Of a stretch of DNA of 64,000 nucleotides, positions 17,474 to 26,897 are shown in pieces (position 1 is the first letter of the stretch; every line of letters starts with the position of its first letter). The position numbers and the translations under genes are program-made. The stretch comes from Deltaproteobacteria bacterium. Its GTDB lineage: Bacteria > SAR324 > JACQKK01. The notes under the pieces are model-generated. The model made no database searches. It saw only the letters and a list, made by a program, of their open reading frames with translations, and was not told the DNA's origin. The DNA lies in assembly GCA_029858505.1 (NCBI GenBank), contig JAOUEW010000004.1, forward strand, positions 66,520 through 130,519, written 5' to 3'.

Positions 17474-17516
17474 GGTTTTTTTCCGTGAAAAAGGGGTACG
17501 GGGGTCTGGCCCCCAG
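17474..17516 (+). repeat. Dispersed GC-hairpin element B, diverged copy
   Basis: It reads TTTTTTCCGTGAAAAAGGGG, then GGGGGTCTGGCCCCC (hairpin GGGGG/CCCCC) and AGAAACC. The CCGTGAAA box and hairpin match the copies at 6942 and 39626. It lies between truB and rpsO. Confidence 0.5.
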
Positions 17517-17570
17517 AAACCTAGCAAAAAAATAACCAACCAGAACACATTGGAGCATGCTCGATTTATG

Positions 17571-17834
17571 ATGAACGCTGAACGCAAACAAGACCTGATC
17601 AAAACCCATCGCCGGAACGACCAAGACACCGGCTCTCCCGAAGTGCAGATTTCTCTGCTGACCGAACGGATCAACGGCCTGACCAGCCATTTCAAAGCCC
17701 ACGAAAAAGACATGCACTCTCGCCGTGGCCTGCTGCAAATGGTCAGCCGCCGCCGCCGCCTGCTGGATTACCTGAGCAGCAAGGATCCATCCCGCTACAA
17801 GGACATCATTCAGAAACTGGACCTCCGGAAATAA
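17571..17834 (+). CDS. rpsO: 30S ribosomal protein S15
   Basis: The 87-residue product is full length for S15 and shows the family signature: [41 protein letters not shown] and the basic [10 protein letters not shown] helix. S15 binds 16S rRNA early in small-subunit assembly. Two ATGs are adjacent (17568 and 17571); MNAERKQDL fits the family best. The TGGAG at 17551-17555 is rather far upstream, and an inverted GCATGC lies between it and the start. That arrangement could allow the translational autoregulation known for S15, but this is only inference. pnp follows, as is usual. Confidence 0.95.
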   Translation: MNAERKQDLIKTHRRNDQDTGSPEVQISLLTERINGLTSHFKAHEKDMHSRRGLLQMVSRRRRLLDYLSSKDPSRYKDIIQKLDLRK

Positions 17835-18003
17835 CTCCCGGGGGTTTTCCCTCGGCTCCGCGGCGTCCACCGCTCCTTTTGGGATGCAAACGGAACTTAG
17901 GCCAAGGCATCGGCCCGGCCTGAAGTTCTCTTTGGATCCCAAACGGCAAGCAGGGTGGAACAACACGGGGCCGGTCATCCGATTTTTGTTTTGGAGACAC
18001 CCT

Positions 18004-20091
18004 ATGCATTCCATCACCGCCGATTTGGGCGGACGCCCCATTACCATCGAAACCGGCAAAATGGCCCGCCAAGCCGGCGGGTCGGCCCTGGTGCGCTACG
18101 GAGACACCGTGGTGCTGGTGGCCGCCACCGCGGAAAAAAAGCCCAAGCCCGGCTTGGATTTCTTCCCCCTGTCAGTGCATTACATTGAAAAGTTTTATGC
18201 CGCAGGGCGCATTCCCGGCAGCTTCTTTCGCCGCGAAGGCCGCCTGACCGAGCACGAGACCCTCATCTCCCGCTTTATCGACCGCCCCATCCGCCCGCTG
18301 TTCCCCAAAGGTTACCGCTACGAAACCCAGGTCATCGCCACGGTGATGTCGGCGGATCCGGAATACTCTACCGACGTGGCCGCCATGCTGGGGGCCTCCG
18401 CCGCCTTGACCCTGTCGGATATTCCCTTCGACGGCCCAGTGGCCGGCGTGCGCATGGGCCGGGTGAATGGCCAGTTCATCGTGAACCCCACCTCCGCCCA
18501 GTTGGATGAATCGGAACTGGACTTCTTCGTGGCGGGCACCAAAGACGCCATCTTGATGGTGGAAGGGGAATCCCAAGAGGTTTCGGAAGACGTGGCCCTG
18601 GAAGCCATCTTAACCGCTCACCGGGCCATTCAGCCGGTGATCGCCGCCCAGGTGGAACTGGCCCAGAAGGCGGGCAAACCCAAGCGCCCGGTGGAAGTGA
18701 AGAAGAACGACCCGGCGTTGGAAGAAGCCGTGAAATCCGCCGTGGGTGGAAAACTGGACCAGGCCCTGCGTATTCAAGACAAAATGGAGCGCTATGCCGC
18801 CCTGGACGCCCTGGGTGAAGAAGTGACGACCCAGGTGGACAAACCCGCCGAGGGCCAGGAAAGCCGTAAGGGAGAAATCTCCTCGATTTTCTCTTCGCTG
18901 AAAAAGAACGCCATGCGGCAAATGATTTTGAAGGAAGGCAAACGAATCGACGGTCGTTCCACCACCGACGTTCGCCCCATCACCATCGAAACCGGCGTGC
19001 TGCCCCGCACCCATGGTTCGGCCCTGTTTACCCGGGGCGAAACCCAAGCCCTGGTGACCGTGACCCTGGGGGCCCGCACCGACGAACAATTGATGGACAC
19101 CCTGAAGGGCGTGTTCTTCAAAGACTTCCTGTTCCACTATAATTTTCCCTCCTTCTCGGTGGGCGAGGTTTCTCCGCTGCGGGGGCCCGGCCGCCGCGAG
19201 GTGGGCCATGGCTACCTGGCCGAAAAAGGCGTGACGGCCCTGCTGCCCAGCAAAGAGCAATTTCCCTACACCCTGCGGGTGGTTTCGGAAATTTTGGAAT
19301 CCAACGGTTCGTCTTCCATGGCATCGGTGTGCGGGGCCAGCTTGGCCATGATGGATGCCGGTGTTCCCCTGCCCACCCACGCGGCGGGGATTGCCATGGG
19401 GCTGATTCAAGAAGGCAGCGACACCGCCGTGTTGTCCGACATTTTGGGTGATGAAGATCACCTGGGAGACATGGACTTCAAGGTGGCCGGAACCCGCGAG
19501 GGCATCACCGCCTTGCAGATGGACATGAAAATCACCGGCATTGACCGCGCCGTGCTGGAAAAGGCCCTGACCCAGGCCAAAGACGGACGGATGCACATTC
19601 TGTCCAAAATGGAAGCGGCCTTGGCCGCCCCCCGCAAGGCCCTTTCTCCCTTCGCGCCCCGCTTCATTGCCTACAAAATCAACCCCGACCGCATCCGGGA
19701 CGTCATCGGGCCGGGCGGCAAGGTCATCAAGGGCATTGTGGAAAAAACCGGCGTGAAGATGGACGTGGCCGACGACGGCGTGGTGTCTATTTCCGGGCTG
19801 GACCACCGCATGGTGGAAGAAGCCCTGAACATGGTGAAGTCCCTCACCGCCGAAATCGAGGTCGGCAGCGTGTACACGGGCCCCGTGAAGAAAATCATGG
19901 ACTTTGGAGCCTTCGTGGAGCTGACCCCCGGCACCGACGGGTTGGTGCATATTTCTCAAATGGGCACCGGCCGGGTGGAAAACGTGACCGACGTGATGCA
20001 AGAAGGCGATGTGGTGACTGTGAAGGTGATCGGCTTCGACAAACGCGGCAAGTTGAAGCTCTCGCTGCTGGAGCCCGGCGCCACGGCCTAA
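18004..20091 (+). CDS. pnp: Polyribonucleotide nucleotidyltransferase (PNPase)
   Basis: PNPase degrades RNA from the 3' end with phosphate and is a core of the RNA degradosome. The 695-residue protein has two RNase PH-like halves (about 1-215 and 310-545) with FFRREGR and RGPGRREVGHG motifs, an all-alpha linker, a KH domain (about 555-615, VIGPGGKVIKGIVEKTG) and an S1 domain (about 620-690), then stops after only a few residues. An in-frame ATG 40 codons upstream (17884) is not family-like; the start at 18004 follows TGGAGAC. A strong terminator follows, ending the rimP-to-pnp block. Confidence 0.97.
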   Translation: MHSITADLGGRPITIETGKMARQAGGSALVRYGDTVVLVAATAEKKPKPGLDFFPLSVHYIEKFYAAGRIPGSFFRREGRLTEHETLISRFIDRPIRPLFPKGYRYETQVIATVMSADPEYSTDVAAMLGASAALTLSDIPFDGPVAGVRMGRVNGQFIVNPTSAQLDESELDFFVAGTKDAILMVEGESQEVSEDVALEAILTAHRAIQPVIAAQVELAQKAGKPKRPVEVKKNDPALEEAVKSAVGGKLDQALRIQDKMERYAALDALGEEVTTQVDKPAEGQESRKGEISSIFSSLKKNAMRQMILKEGKRIDGRSTTDVRPITIETGVLPRTHGSALFTRGETQALVTVTLGARTDEQLMDTLKGVFFKDFLFHYNFPSFSVGEVSPLRGPGRREVGHGYLAEKGVTALLPSKEQFPYTLRVVSEILESNGSSSMASVCGASLAMMDAGVPLPTHAAGIAMGLIQEGSDTAVLSDILGDEDHLGDMDFKVAGTREGITALQMDMKITGIDRAVLEKALTQAKDGRMHILSKMEAALAAPRKALSPFAPRFIAYKINPDRIRDVIGPGGKVIKGIVEKTGVKMDVADDGVVSISGLDHRMVEEALNMVKSLTAEIEVGSVYTGPVKKIMDFGAFVELTPGTDGLVHISQMGTGRVENVTDVMQEGDVVTVKVIGFDKRGKLKLSLLEPGATA

Positions 20092-20113
20092 TCTGGGTCG
20101 GCTTGGTATCTTC

Positions 20114-20148
20114 AAAACCCCCGTCGGGAAACCGGCGGGGGTTTTTTA
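20114..20148 (+). terminator. Rho-independent terminator after pnp
   Basis: ACCCCCGTCGG (20117-20127) pairs with CCGGCGGGGGT (20132-20142) around a GAAA tetraloop and is followed by a run of T (TTTTTT). A flanking A-run makes it partly bidirectional, but the T-tract is on the plus strand, matching pnp. Confidence 0.92.
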
Positions 20149-20325
20149 TTGGCGGGTGTTTGAATCGCGGGGGGTTGATGTGAAACGCCTGCCGTGAAAT
20201 ATGGATGTCAAGTTGCCATCCCTTTGGGAGTGTGATTTGTTGTGAGCCGGGGAATGGCACGGGCAGATTTGCAGCCAGGATCCATAACATCCTTCTAACC
20301 CGTGTTATTTTTCTGGAGAATACGT

Positions 20326-21162
20326 TTGAACGGACACGAAATGAAGCTGGCCATGGGCCGGGGCGAACGGCTGCTGGGGAGCATGTTCGTGACCGCCCGC
20401 ACCGGCCGCTGGGACCACACCATCCGGGAGGCCGGGTTTGATTTTTTGGTGATCGACAACGAGCACGCGCCCTACTCCCGCACCGAAACCGCCGACTGGA
20501 TGGCCAAACTGACCGAAATGGGGATTTGCCCCTTTATCCGCGTGCCGAACCGTTCTCCGCACCACGTGTTGATGGCCCTGGACGGCGGTGCCCAGGGTGT
20601 GATTGTGCCCTATGTGGAAACCCCGGAGCAGGTGCGCGAGACGGTGTGGGCGGCCAAATTCCGCCCGCTGCAGGGGCGAATGCTGGAAGAAGCGGCTGCG
20701 GGCCGGTTCCCCAGCGAGGAAACCCGTTTGTATTTGGAAGAGCTGAACCGCAACAACCTGCTGTTCATCAGCGTGGAAAGCGTGGCCGCGGTGGAGCGGG
20801 TGGAGGAACTGCTGGCGGTAAAGGGGGTGGATGGGGTGTTGATCGGATCCTACGACTTGTCCATTCAATTGGGCCTGCCGAACCAATACCAAAGCGAGGC
20901 ATTTGTGAAGACCGCCCGCCGGGTGATTGCCGCCTGCCGCCAGCACCGGGTACCGGTGATGATTCATGGCTTTAATTTGGACATGGCCCGGATGTGGATT
21001 GAGGAGGGCGTGAACCTGGTGCTGTTTGGCACCGACCGGCGCACCTTTAGCGAGGGCTTTGTGACCGATTTTGCCTTTTTGCGAGATGTGGGAGAAGGCA
21101 AACCCGCCGAACGGCCACGGCTGCGGCTGGTGCGCACCGAGGGCAAAACCCCGGAACGCTGA
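20326..21162 (+). CDS. HpcH/HpaI family aldolase (class II pyruvate/2-oxoacid aldolase)
   Basis: The 278-residue protein matches 2-oxoacid aldolases that cleave 2-keto-4-hydroxy acids to pyruvate plus an aldehyde. Catalytic and metal residues are visible: H47 in DNEHAPY, R72 in IRVPNRS, and the metal ligands E151 and D177 (ISVES and GSYDLS). GAQGVIVPYVET is the usual substrate-loop region. The TTG at 20326 sits five bases after GGAGAA, a better signal than the ATG at 20341, so I choose it; the difference is five residues. It stands alone after the pnp terminator and ends two bases before the convergent gene. The physiological substrate cannot be told from sequence. Confidence 0.85.
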   Translation: MNGHEMKLAMGRGERLLGSMFVTARTGRWDHTIREAGFDFLVIDNEHAPYSRTETADWMAKLTEMGICPFIRVPNRSPHHVLMALDGGAQGVIVPYVETPEQVRETVWAAKFRPLQGRMLEEAAAGRFPSEETRLYLEELNRNNLLFISVESVAAVERVEELLAVKGVDGVLIGSYDLSIQLGLPNQYQSEAFVKTARRVIAACRQHRVPVMIHGFNLDMARMWIEEGVNLVLFGTDRRTFSEGFVTDFAFLRDVGEGKPAERPRLRLVRTEGKTPER

Positions 21163-21163
21163 C

Positions 21164-22360
21164 CTACATCAAAGACCGCCCTTCCCGCATCAGCCGAGAA
21201 ATTTCTTTGCCCATTTCTTCGGCCCGGGCGTCCATGTCCATTTCTTTGTACAGGTTATACAGCGATTCCATCAATTTTAATTTTTCCGAGTTTTTCTGCT
21301 TGGGGGTCATTCGCGAGAGGTCCACTTCTTTCATCCCGTTGGCCAGCGACAACACGGCCTGCTTGGGAGATTCAAACCGCTGTTGATTGCGCGCGATTAA
21401 AAACCAGCCCTTGTGCTTTCCGGCATAGCGTTCATCTTTAATGGCCTCGTGATAAAACGCGTTGGCGATGGTGGCTAAGCTGGCCAGGGTTTTCATCACG
21501 TCGGCGGGGGCTTTTCCCGTGAGTGGCACAATGGCATGGTGCCGGTTGTCGCGGTTAAACCGGGTGGTAAAGGCTTTCAGCTTACCCATGTTGTCTATCT
21601 GTTCGGCTTCTTTCCCGCTGCCAGCCACCACTCCTTCGTAAAAATCGATGATGGCCTGAAACACCTGGGCCTTGCGGAAGGCAATGTCTCCCTTTTTTTG
21701 CTGGTACAGCGACTTGCTGGAGGTCTTCATGGATTTTTCGTATTCGGCCAGCTGCACCAGGGCGTCATAATAGCGGCCCCCTTGCAGGTAAAACTGCACG
21801 ATTTTTTCCCGAGAATTGAAGTCGTTGGGATTTTTCTTCACCCCCACCATGGTCATCATTTCTTTGTGCACGGCGGCTTCGGCCCAGGCCATGTCTCGGA
21901 AGTCTGGCCCCAATAGTTTGGCCACCGACACCATCACCCCCTGGGCCGAAAGGTTTAGGGAATGGTCTCCCTTTTGGATGGAGGTGGACAGGGCATCCAC
22001 CGCCTGAAACAGAAAAATTTGTTGCAGGTGGGGGTCGTGGGCGGCCTTGGAGGCGCTTTGCAGCAACAAGCGCCCCAGGGCCTCGAAAAACAGCGAGGCC
22101 TGGGGGTGGTTATAGTAAAAAGTCAGGAATTCTTGTTCGGCTTCGGCCAGGGCGCTTTCGGGGGTGGAGCGCCCCAGCAGTTGCTCCATGTCTTTCAGGC
22201 CCACCTTGGGTTTTTTGCCAAACAATTTCCCCTGGGCTTTTTCCTCCAGGGCCAGGGCTTGTTCCAGCTGGGGTTTGGAGCGGGCATCGAAGGCAAAGGT
22301 GATGGGCCCCGGCATGTAGGATTTGCTGGCAGGTTTTCCGCGAAGTGGGGGTTGGGCCAT
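21164..22360 (-). CDS. Unrecognised 398-residue helical protein
   Basis: I do not recognise a family. From MAQPPLRGKP the protein is almost entirely predicted helix, with repeated helix-turn-helix pairs (EFLTFYYNHPQASLFFEALGRLLLQ, YYDALVQLAEYEKS, DIAFRKAQVFQAIIDFYEGVV) that suggest a TPR-like or alpha-solenoid fold. There is no signal peptide or membrane segment, so it is probably cytoplasmic. The frame is open 51 codons further upstream, but that part runs through an element B-like hairpin and is not protein-like. It is third in a minus-strand run after the DUF2333 gene and the 1136-residue gene and may work with them. Confidence 0.7.
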   Translation of the reverse strand: MAQPPLRGKPASKSYMPGPITFAFDARSKPQLEQALALEEKAQGKLFGKKPKVGLKDMEQLLGRSTPESALAEAEQEFLTFYYNHPQASLFFEALGRLLLQSASKAAHDPHLQQIFLFQAVDALSTSIQKGDHSLNLSAQGVMVSVAKLLGPDFRDMAWAEAAVHKEMMTMVGVKKNPNDFNSREKIVQFYLQGGRYYDALVQLAEYEKSMKTSSKSLYQQKKGDIAFRKAQVFQAIIDFYEGVVAGSGKEAEQIDNMGKLKAFTTRFNRDNRHHAIVPLTGKAPADVMKTLASLATIANAFYHEAIKDERYAGKHKGWFLIARNQQRFESPKQAVLSLANGMKEVDLSRMTPKQKNSEKLKLMESLYNLYKEMDMDARAEEMGKEISRLMREGRSLM

Positions 22361-22443
22361 GGTGGATTCGTTGGAGTGAAAGGTGAACAAAGAGAAGTTC
22401 TTTCGAAGCAACAATTGAAACAATGAAACAAAAAGGGTTCCTT

Positions 22444-22483
22444 TGTTGTATCGGTTTTTGGGGGGGGATGTCACCCCCCAGTA
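22444..22483 (+). repeat. GC-hairpin at the 3' end of the 1136-residue gene, element B-like
   Basis: GGGGGG-ATGTCA-CCCCCC followed by AGTAAG lies exactly over the stop codon (22471-22473, minus strand) of the large unknown gene. The CCCCCCAGTAA ending matches the element B copy at 39626-39676, so the last residues (TGG) of the protein derive from the repeat. Confidence 0.5.
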
Positions 22484-25400
22484 AGTTCGATCAGCCGATG
22501 GGGGGGAATCCACCCCCGCAGTTCATCGGCCAGGCTGTCGGCGTTGGAAATGTCTACCCAGATCACGGTGAACAGGCCCTTCAACCGGTACAATTGTTCC
22601 ACCAGCCCCAGGGTCATGGCCCGCTGGTTGGCCAGGGGGGCCAGCACGAACACGGTTTTTTTCTCCAGCCGATGGCGGATGGCGAGCACTTCTTTGGATC
22701 GCAGGGTGAAGGTTTGGTGGTCGGCCTCTTCGGCGAACAAGTCTTCCATGAAATTCAGCCGTCCCTCCGGCCGCACGGCTTTGATCCGCAGGGAAAGGCG
22801 GGTCATCCAACGGTCTCGCATCCGCAAGCCTTGCTCTTTTTGGTGGTTTTCCCGGGCCATCACGGCGGCTTGGCGGGCGGCTTGTTGAATGGCCGTCAGC
22901 CCGGCTTCGTCGAGAAACTCCGGGGCCACCGCCAGAGCCTGGGCCAGGGTTTCCAGCCGGCTGGCCCAGGCGGCCATGTGGGGGGCCTCCCACAGCGACA
23001 ACCCGAACCGGCGGTATTGTTCCAACACTTCCTCCACCTGGGTGCGGTACAGGTCGAATTCTTCCTCTAACCGGGGAAAGCGGGCCAGCCAACTGGCCAC
23101 TTCCGACAGGGTGGCCAAGCTTTCCCGGTTTTTGTGGGACGGGTGCACTTCTTTAAACCGGCCATGGTCGGAGGATGTGGCGGCCAACAGCAGCACTTGT
23201 TCGGCGGGCAGTCGGGCGGTGTCTTCCAGGGTGGGGGGGCCTGGGCGGCTGAGTTTCAGCACGGTTTCGGCCAGCAAGGCCCCCAACAAGGACAGGCTGG
23301 TTGTCCGCACCAGGGCCGCCCAATCTTCTCGCCAGCCAGTCAGGGCGGCCAGGGCCTGGGCGGTGGGGCCGCCCTCGGGGCGGGAAAGGGCCGCGGCCAG
23401 CCCCGTGGCCAGCCGGGCGGAGGCCGGGGGAAGCTCCTCCGGGCGTTCTGCCCAATGGGGTGAGAGTTCCACCGTCCAGCTGGCTTCTCCCAGGCGCAGG
23501 GTGCGCGAGGAACACAGCCAGGCCAAGGGTGCCAGGGGGCGGGGCAGAAAGAATTCGGCTTCCCCTGGGCTGTCTCCCTGGGGCGGGGAGCCGGGCATGC
23601 TTTGGGCCAGGGGGGCCAGCTGCTTTTCAATCAGGGCCCACAGGGCGTCGGCCTGGGGGGTGGCGGCCAGCCGGTGGGCCGCCCGGGTTTCCGCCGGGTT
23701 GGGGGTTCCGCTTTCCGCCAGCAACACCAACACGGCGTTCACGCCTTCCTGCCCCTGTTTGCCTTCTTGCAGGGCCCTGGCCCGGGTGTCGGCCAGCCGC
23801 TGGGTAAAGGCTTCCAGGGCGCGGCGGTGGGCTTCTTCCAGCCGGGCGGAATGAAACCGGGGGTCTTCCGCGCCTTCTTCTTGCCGCTGGGGCAAAAGAA
23901 AAGGGTCTTCGTGGCGGCGTCCTCGTTCCTGGGCTTGCGGCTCGGTTTCTCCCGGATGGAGGCTGCCGGGATCGAACCCATAGGCTTTCAGCCGGACTTT
24001 ATCGAACACACCCTGGCGGAACAGCAGCAGAGCCAGTTGATTCCGGGAGACGTTCAATCCCTTCTCCCACACCAAGTGATGGTGAATGCGGTCGAACAAT
24101 TGATTTTGATGGGTTTTGAACAGGCTCTCCAGCCGATGGGCAATGAACCGCCGGGTCAGTTGAACGATGCGCCGGGTCATCAGGGCTTGATAGGCCGGGG
24201 CCAGCACCGCGGAGGGGGTTTTGGCCCCCAGCAAAGTGCCGATTTCATGGCGGCTTAGGTCCACCACCCCTCGGCCGAGTTTGTTTTCTTCCAGGGGATG
24301 GGCTGGGCCATCGCTCCCCACCGACAGCCCCAACAGCTGCCCCGCCGCCGCCACGGCGTGATCTGCCGGGGTGGTGCCCCTGGCCAGCCGATAGTTGGTG
24401 AGGGGCAGCAGGTGGTGCGCTCCAGTAAGGAACCGCCGCATCTGTCCGGTTTTTTCTTGCTGGCTGCGGGCGCTTTGGGCCTGGGTCAGCTGCTCGGCCA
24501 GGGTTTTTTCCCAGCCGTCTTTGCCGAACAACATTTCACCCAGACGGGTGACCACCTGTTCCAGGTCTTCCGCGGTGAGGGGAATTTTTTGGGCAAAATT
24601 TTTGGCCACCCCGGTGGAGGGCACCTTGGGGTTCAGGCTGTGCAGCTTGGTGATGTCGAAATGTTTCAGCAAGAAGCCCCCCAGCAGGCTGCGGGCCGCC
24701 ATAGCCCGGGGGGGGAGCTGATCCATTGGCCGTCGGTTGCCGTAATCCCCCAGGTAGGTTAGTTCCACCGTTTGCTTCATCAGGTCAAAACGGGTTTCGT
24801 CTTGCAACACCCGATTGGCCGGGGGGCGGGGGGTGCGCTCCAGCTTCACCAAAAACTTGCGCAGGGGAGACGCCACCTCCAGATATTCCAACGTGGGGTG
24901 GGCCAGGGGCACCGTTCGGGCGTACAGGTAGGGGTCCCGGTCCAGCCGTTTGCGCAACACCAGCAGTTCCAACTGGCGGAGAAACCGGTCTCGTTCAGGT
25001 TCCATTTGCAGCAGGCCAATCCGCAGTTCGTGGGCCAGGGTTTTTTTGTCGGCCACCAGGGCGGCCCGGCCGGGCAGCAAAAAGTCTCCCAGCCGCAGCT
25101 TTAACTCCACCAAAGACACCCCCTGGGTCAGCAGGTCCAGCAGGGGGGCTGTTTCTGCCGAGTTTTCATCTTCCAGCAGGGCTTCTAAAAACTGGGCGAA
25201 CAGCAGGGCGTAGCGGTCGCGGGTTTCGGCCAGCAGCAACAGGTTCACCACCTCGCCTTCGGTAAGCCCGCCCTCGGCCTCCAGGCTGGCCGCGTCGGCC
25301 ATGCGGGTAAATTTTTTGCGGGCTTCTTCCGGCAGAAAATCCACCTCGGCCATGTCTCTCAGCAGGGGGAGCATCGAGGCCGCGCGGGCCCCCCGCTCCA

Positions 25401-25881
25401 TAAAATCCTGTTTCAGGGCAGTGCTGCGGCGGATGGTTTTGGGGGCCTGGGCCAGGGTCAGGTCCACCGGGCTGATCAGCCGCTCCCACAGGCCGTTCTC
25501 CACCCCGCTGATAAACGCCCACTGGTTGTGCTTCAACAGGGGCTCCAGCAGCAGCACCCCCCCGTTGGTGGCGCGGATGCCGTTGAAGTCCAAATGCATC
25601 CCCCGTTCGGGGCGGGGTCCCACCGCCCGCAGCCATTCCAGGCTGCCTTTCAAAAAAGATTCCGGGCGCAGGTGTTTTAGGGTGGTGGTTTTGGCGGTGA
25701 CCCCTTTGCCGTATTTTTCGTTGGCCAGGTTGATTTCGCCGGTTTGCTGATAGCGCTGCAGATGGATAAAGGTTTCTACCCCCCGGGCGGCCAGGCGGTC
25801 CACCAGGTCCATTAACCAAGGGGTGTTCACCAGCCCCTGATCGCTCGACGCCGCGTTGGAATATAATTCGTAGCGGATCAT
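22471..25881 (-). CDS. Unrecognised large protein (1136 residues)
   Basis: I cannot place this protein in any family. It is long, Leu-, Arg- and Glu-rich and largely helical, without signal peptide, membrane segment or an obvious nucleotide-binding loop. The first 170 residues (MIRYELYSNAASSDQGLVN ..., GGVLLLEPLLKHNQWAF) look more mixed alpha/beta. The last 70 (KTVFVLAPLANQRAMTL, TVIWVDISNADSLADEL) look like alternating strands and helices. A Glu/Gln/Arg-rich linker lies near 640-680. It starts 14 bases after the DUF2333 gene and is followed by the 398-residue helical protein, suggesting one operon. Its frame is intact over 3.4 kb, so it is under selection. Function unknown. Confidence 0.8.
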   Translation of the reverse strand: MIRYELYSNAASSDQGLVNTPWLMDLVDRLAARGVETFIHLQRYQQTGEINLANEKYGKGVTAKTTTLKHLRPESFLKGSLEWLRAVGPRPERGMHLDFNGIRATNGGVLLLEPLLKHNQWAFISGVENGLWERLISPVDLTLAQAPKTIRRSTALKQDFMERGARAASMLPLLRDMAEVDFLPEEARKKFTRMADAASLEAEGGLTEGEVVNLLLLAETRDRYALLFAQFLEALLEDENSAETAPLLDLLTQGVSLVELKLRLGDFLLPGRAALVADKKTLAHELRIGLLQMEPERDRFLRQLELLVLRKRLDRDPYLYARTVPLAHPTLEYLEVASPLRKFLVKLERTPRPPANRVLQDETRFDLMKQTVELTYLGDYGNRRPMDQLPPRAMAARSLLGGFLLKHFDITKLHSLNPKVPSTGVAKNFAQKIPLTAEDLEQVVTRLGEMLFGKDGWEKTLAEQLTQAQSARSQQEKTGQMRRFLTGAHHLLPLTNYRLARGTTPADHAVAAAGQLLGLSVGSDGPAHPLEENKLGRGVVDLSRHEIGTLLGAKTPSAVLAPAYQALMTRRIVQLTRRFIAHRLESLFKTHQNQLFDRIHHHLVWEKGLNVSRNQLALLLFRQGVFDKVRLKAYGFDPGSLHPGETEPQAQERGRRHEDPFLLPQRQEEGAEDPRFHSARLEEAHRRALEAFTQRLADTRARALQEGKQGQEGVNAVLVLLAESGTPNPAETRAAHRLAATPQADALWALIEKQLAPLAQSMPGSPPQGDSPGEAEFFLPRPLAPLAWLCSSRTLRLGEASWTVELSPHWAERPEELPPASARLATGLAAALSRPEGGPTAQALAALTGWREDWAALVRTTSLSLLGALLAETVLKLSRPGPPTLEDTARLPAEQVLLLAATSSDHGRFKEVHPSHKNRESLATLSEVASWLARFPRLEEEFDLYRTQVEEVLEQYRRFGLSLWEAPHMAAWASRLETLAQALAVAPEFLDEAGLTAIQQAARQAAVMARENHQKEQGLRMRDRWMTRLSLRIKAVRPEGRLNFMEDLFAEEADHQTFTLRSKEVLAIRHRLEKKTVFVLAPLANQRAMTLGLVEQLYRLKGLFTVIWVDISNADSLADELRGWIPPHRLIELTGG

Positions 25882-25894
25882 GGGGTGTTCCCCG

Positions 25895-26827
25895 TTACCC
25901 TTGTTTCAGCATGGAGATGAGGGAATTGATTTTTTGGCGGGCGTCATCCAGATAGGCCTTCAGGTTGTTGGAGTGATTGGCCAGCAGCCCCGCTTTGTCT
26001 CCGTTGGTCACCAACCAGGGATTGAATTGGCTTTCTTCCAGGGAGGTGATGATCATTCCGGTGATTTCCACGGCGTGTTTGTCGGCCAGTACATCGCGAA
26101 AATCGCTCTTCACGGCTTTCATTTCCCACAGCAAGGCTTGGGCCACCCCTTGGGCGTAATAAAAATTGTTGTCGATGGCAAACCAAGACACCAGGTTGGG
26201 GTCCTTCGACTGCAACAGGCGAGAGTTCACCGCCCCCAGTTCGGAAGAATAGGCCTCTAACAGTTGCACCAAGTTGTCGGCCCGGGGGTCGAAATGGGTG
26301 GTGTCGTTCAGGTGGGCTCGCAGGGTTTTTAAAGAAGCGGCCCCCGTTCGGTAGCGGCTTTCTACCTCGGGGAACACCCACGATTCGGGGTCGTTGGCAA
26401 AGGCGGTGTAGGCTTGGTCGGCTTCGGGCAGCACGGCGTCCGAGGTGCGCTGGCGAGTGAGGTGGTCTCGCAGCACCCGGGTGGTGTGGCGGATGACCTG
26501 CAGCACCCCCCGCTGATGATGGGGCAGGTTGTCCAGAAACCGGCCGGGGCTAAGCAGAGAATCGTTGGGCAGCCAGCCCCCCTGTCCGTCCAGTTGGGTT
26601 TCCATCAGGGCGGCGGTGGTGGTGAGCATGGCGTTGCCCGCGGGGGCCTTGGGGTCAAAGGAGATGGCGGGTTGGGCGGGCTGGCTTTGATACACCCCCA
26701 CCCCGGCCCACAACAGGGCCCCCAGGGCCGCGGCCGTGGCCGCCAGGGTACCCCGCCGCCCCAGCCGAGAAAAACCCAACCGAGAGAAAACTTGAAAGAC
26801 CGATAGCATTTTCCGAATGCGCCCCAT
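25895..26827 (-). CDS. DUF2333 family protein, N-terminally membrane anchored
   Basis: The 310-residue product has one hydrophobic segment near residues 28-46 after a basic start, then a periplasmic helical domain. The family hallmark is in the second half: an FYYAQGVAQALLWEMKAV helix, DVLADKHAVEI, and SLEESQFNPWLVTNGDKAGLLANHSNNL, which match DUF2333 proteins of gamma-proteobacteria. No function is known for the family. It is first in the minus-strand run with the 1136- and 398-residue proteins, and the 14-base gap to the former makes co-expression likely. The short region upstream (26828-26897) separates it from the sco1 stop. Confidence 0.75.
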   Translation of the reverse strand: MGRIRKMLSVFQVFSRLGFSRLGRRGTLAATAAALGALLWAGVGVYQSQPAQPAISFDPKAPAGNAMLTTTAALMETQLDGQGGWLPNDSLLSPGRFLDNLPHHQRGVLQVIRHTTRVLRDHLTRQRTSDAVLPEADQAYTAFANDPESWVFPEVESRYRTGAASLKTLRAHLNDTTHFDPRADNLVQLLEAYSSELGAVNSRLLQSKDPNLVSWFAIDNNFYYAQGVAQALLWEMKAVKSDFRDVLADKHAVEITGMIITSLEESQFNPWLVTNGDKAGLLANHSNNLKAYLDDARQKINSLISMLKQG

Positions 26828-26897
26828 GGAACTCTCTGCTGTGAAGGTGATGGAGGATGCGAAACCTTGGAGTGACGTGGAAGTGAGCGAATATCGT

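Noticed and set aside
20253-20272. A TGGCAC ... TTGCA string before the aldolase gene resembling a sigma-54 promoter.
   Set aside because: The GG and GC dinucleotides are 13 bases apart instead of 10, so the spacing is wrong.
22471-22483. The hairpin at the end of the 1136-residue gene as a terminator.
   Set aside because: On the minus strand the stem is followed by an A-rich sequence rather than a T-run, so it is better explained as a repeat element.
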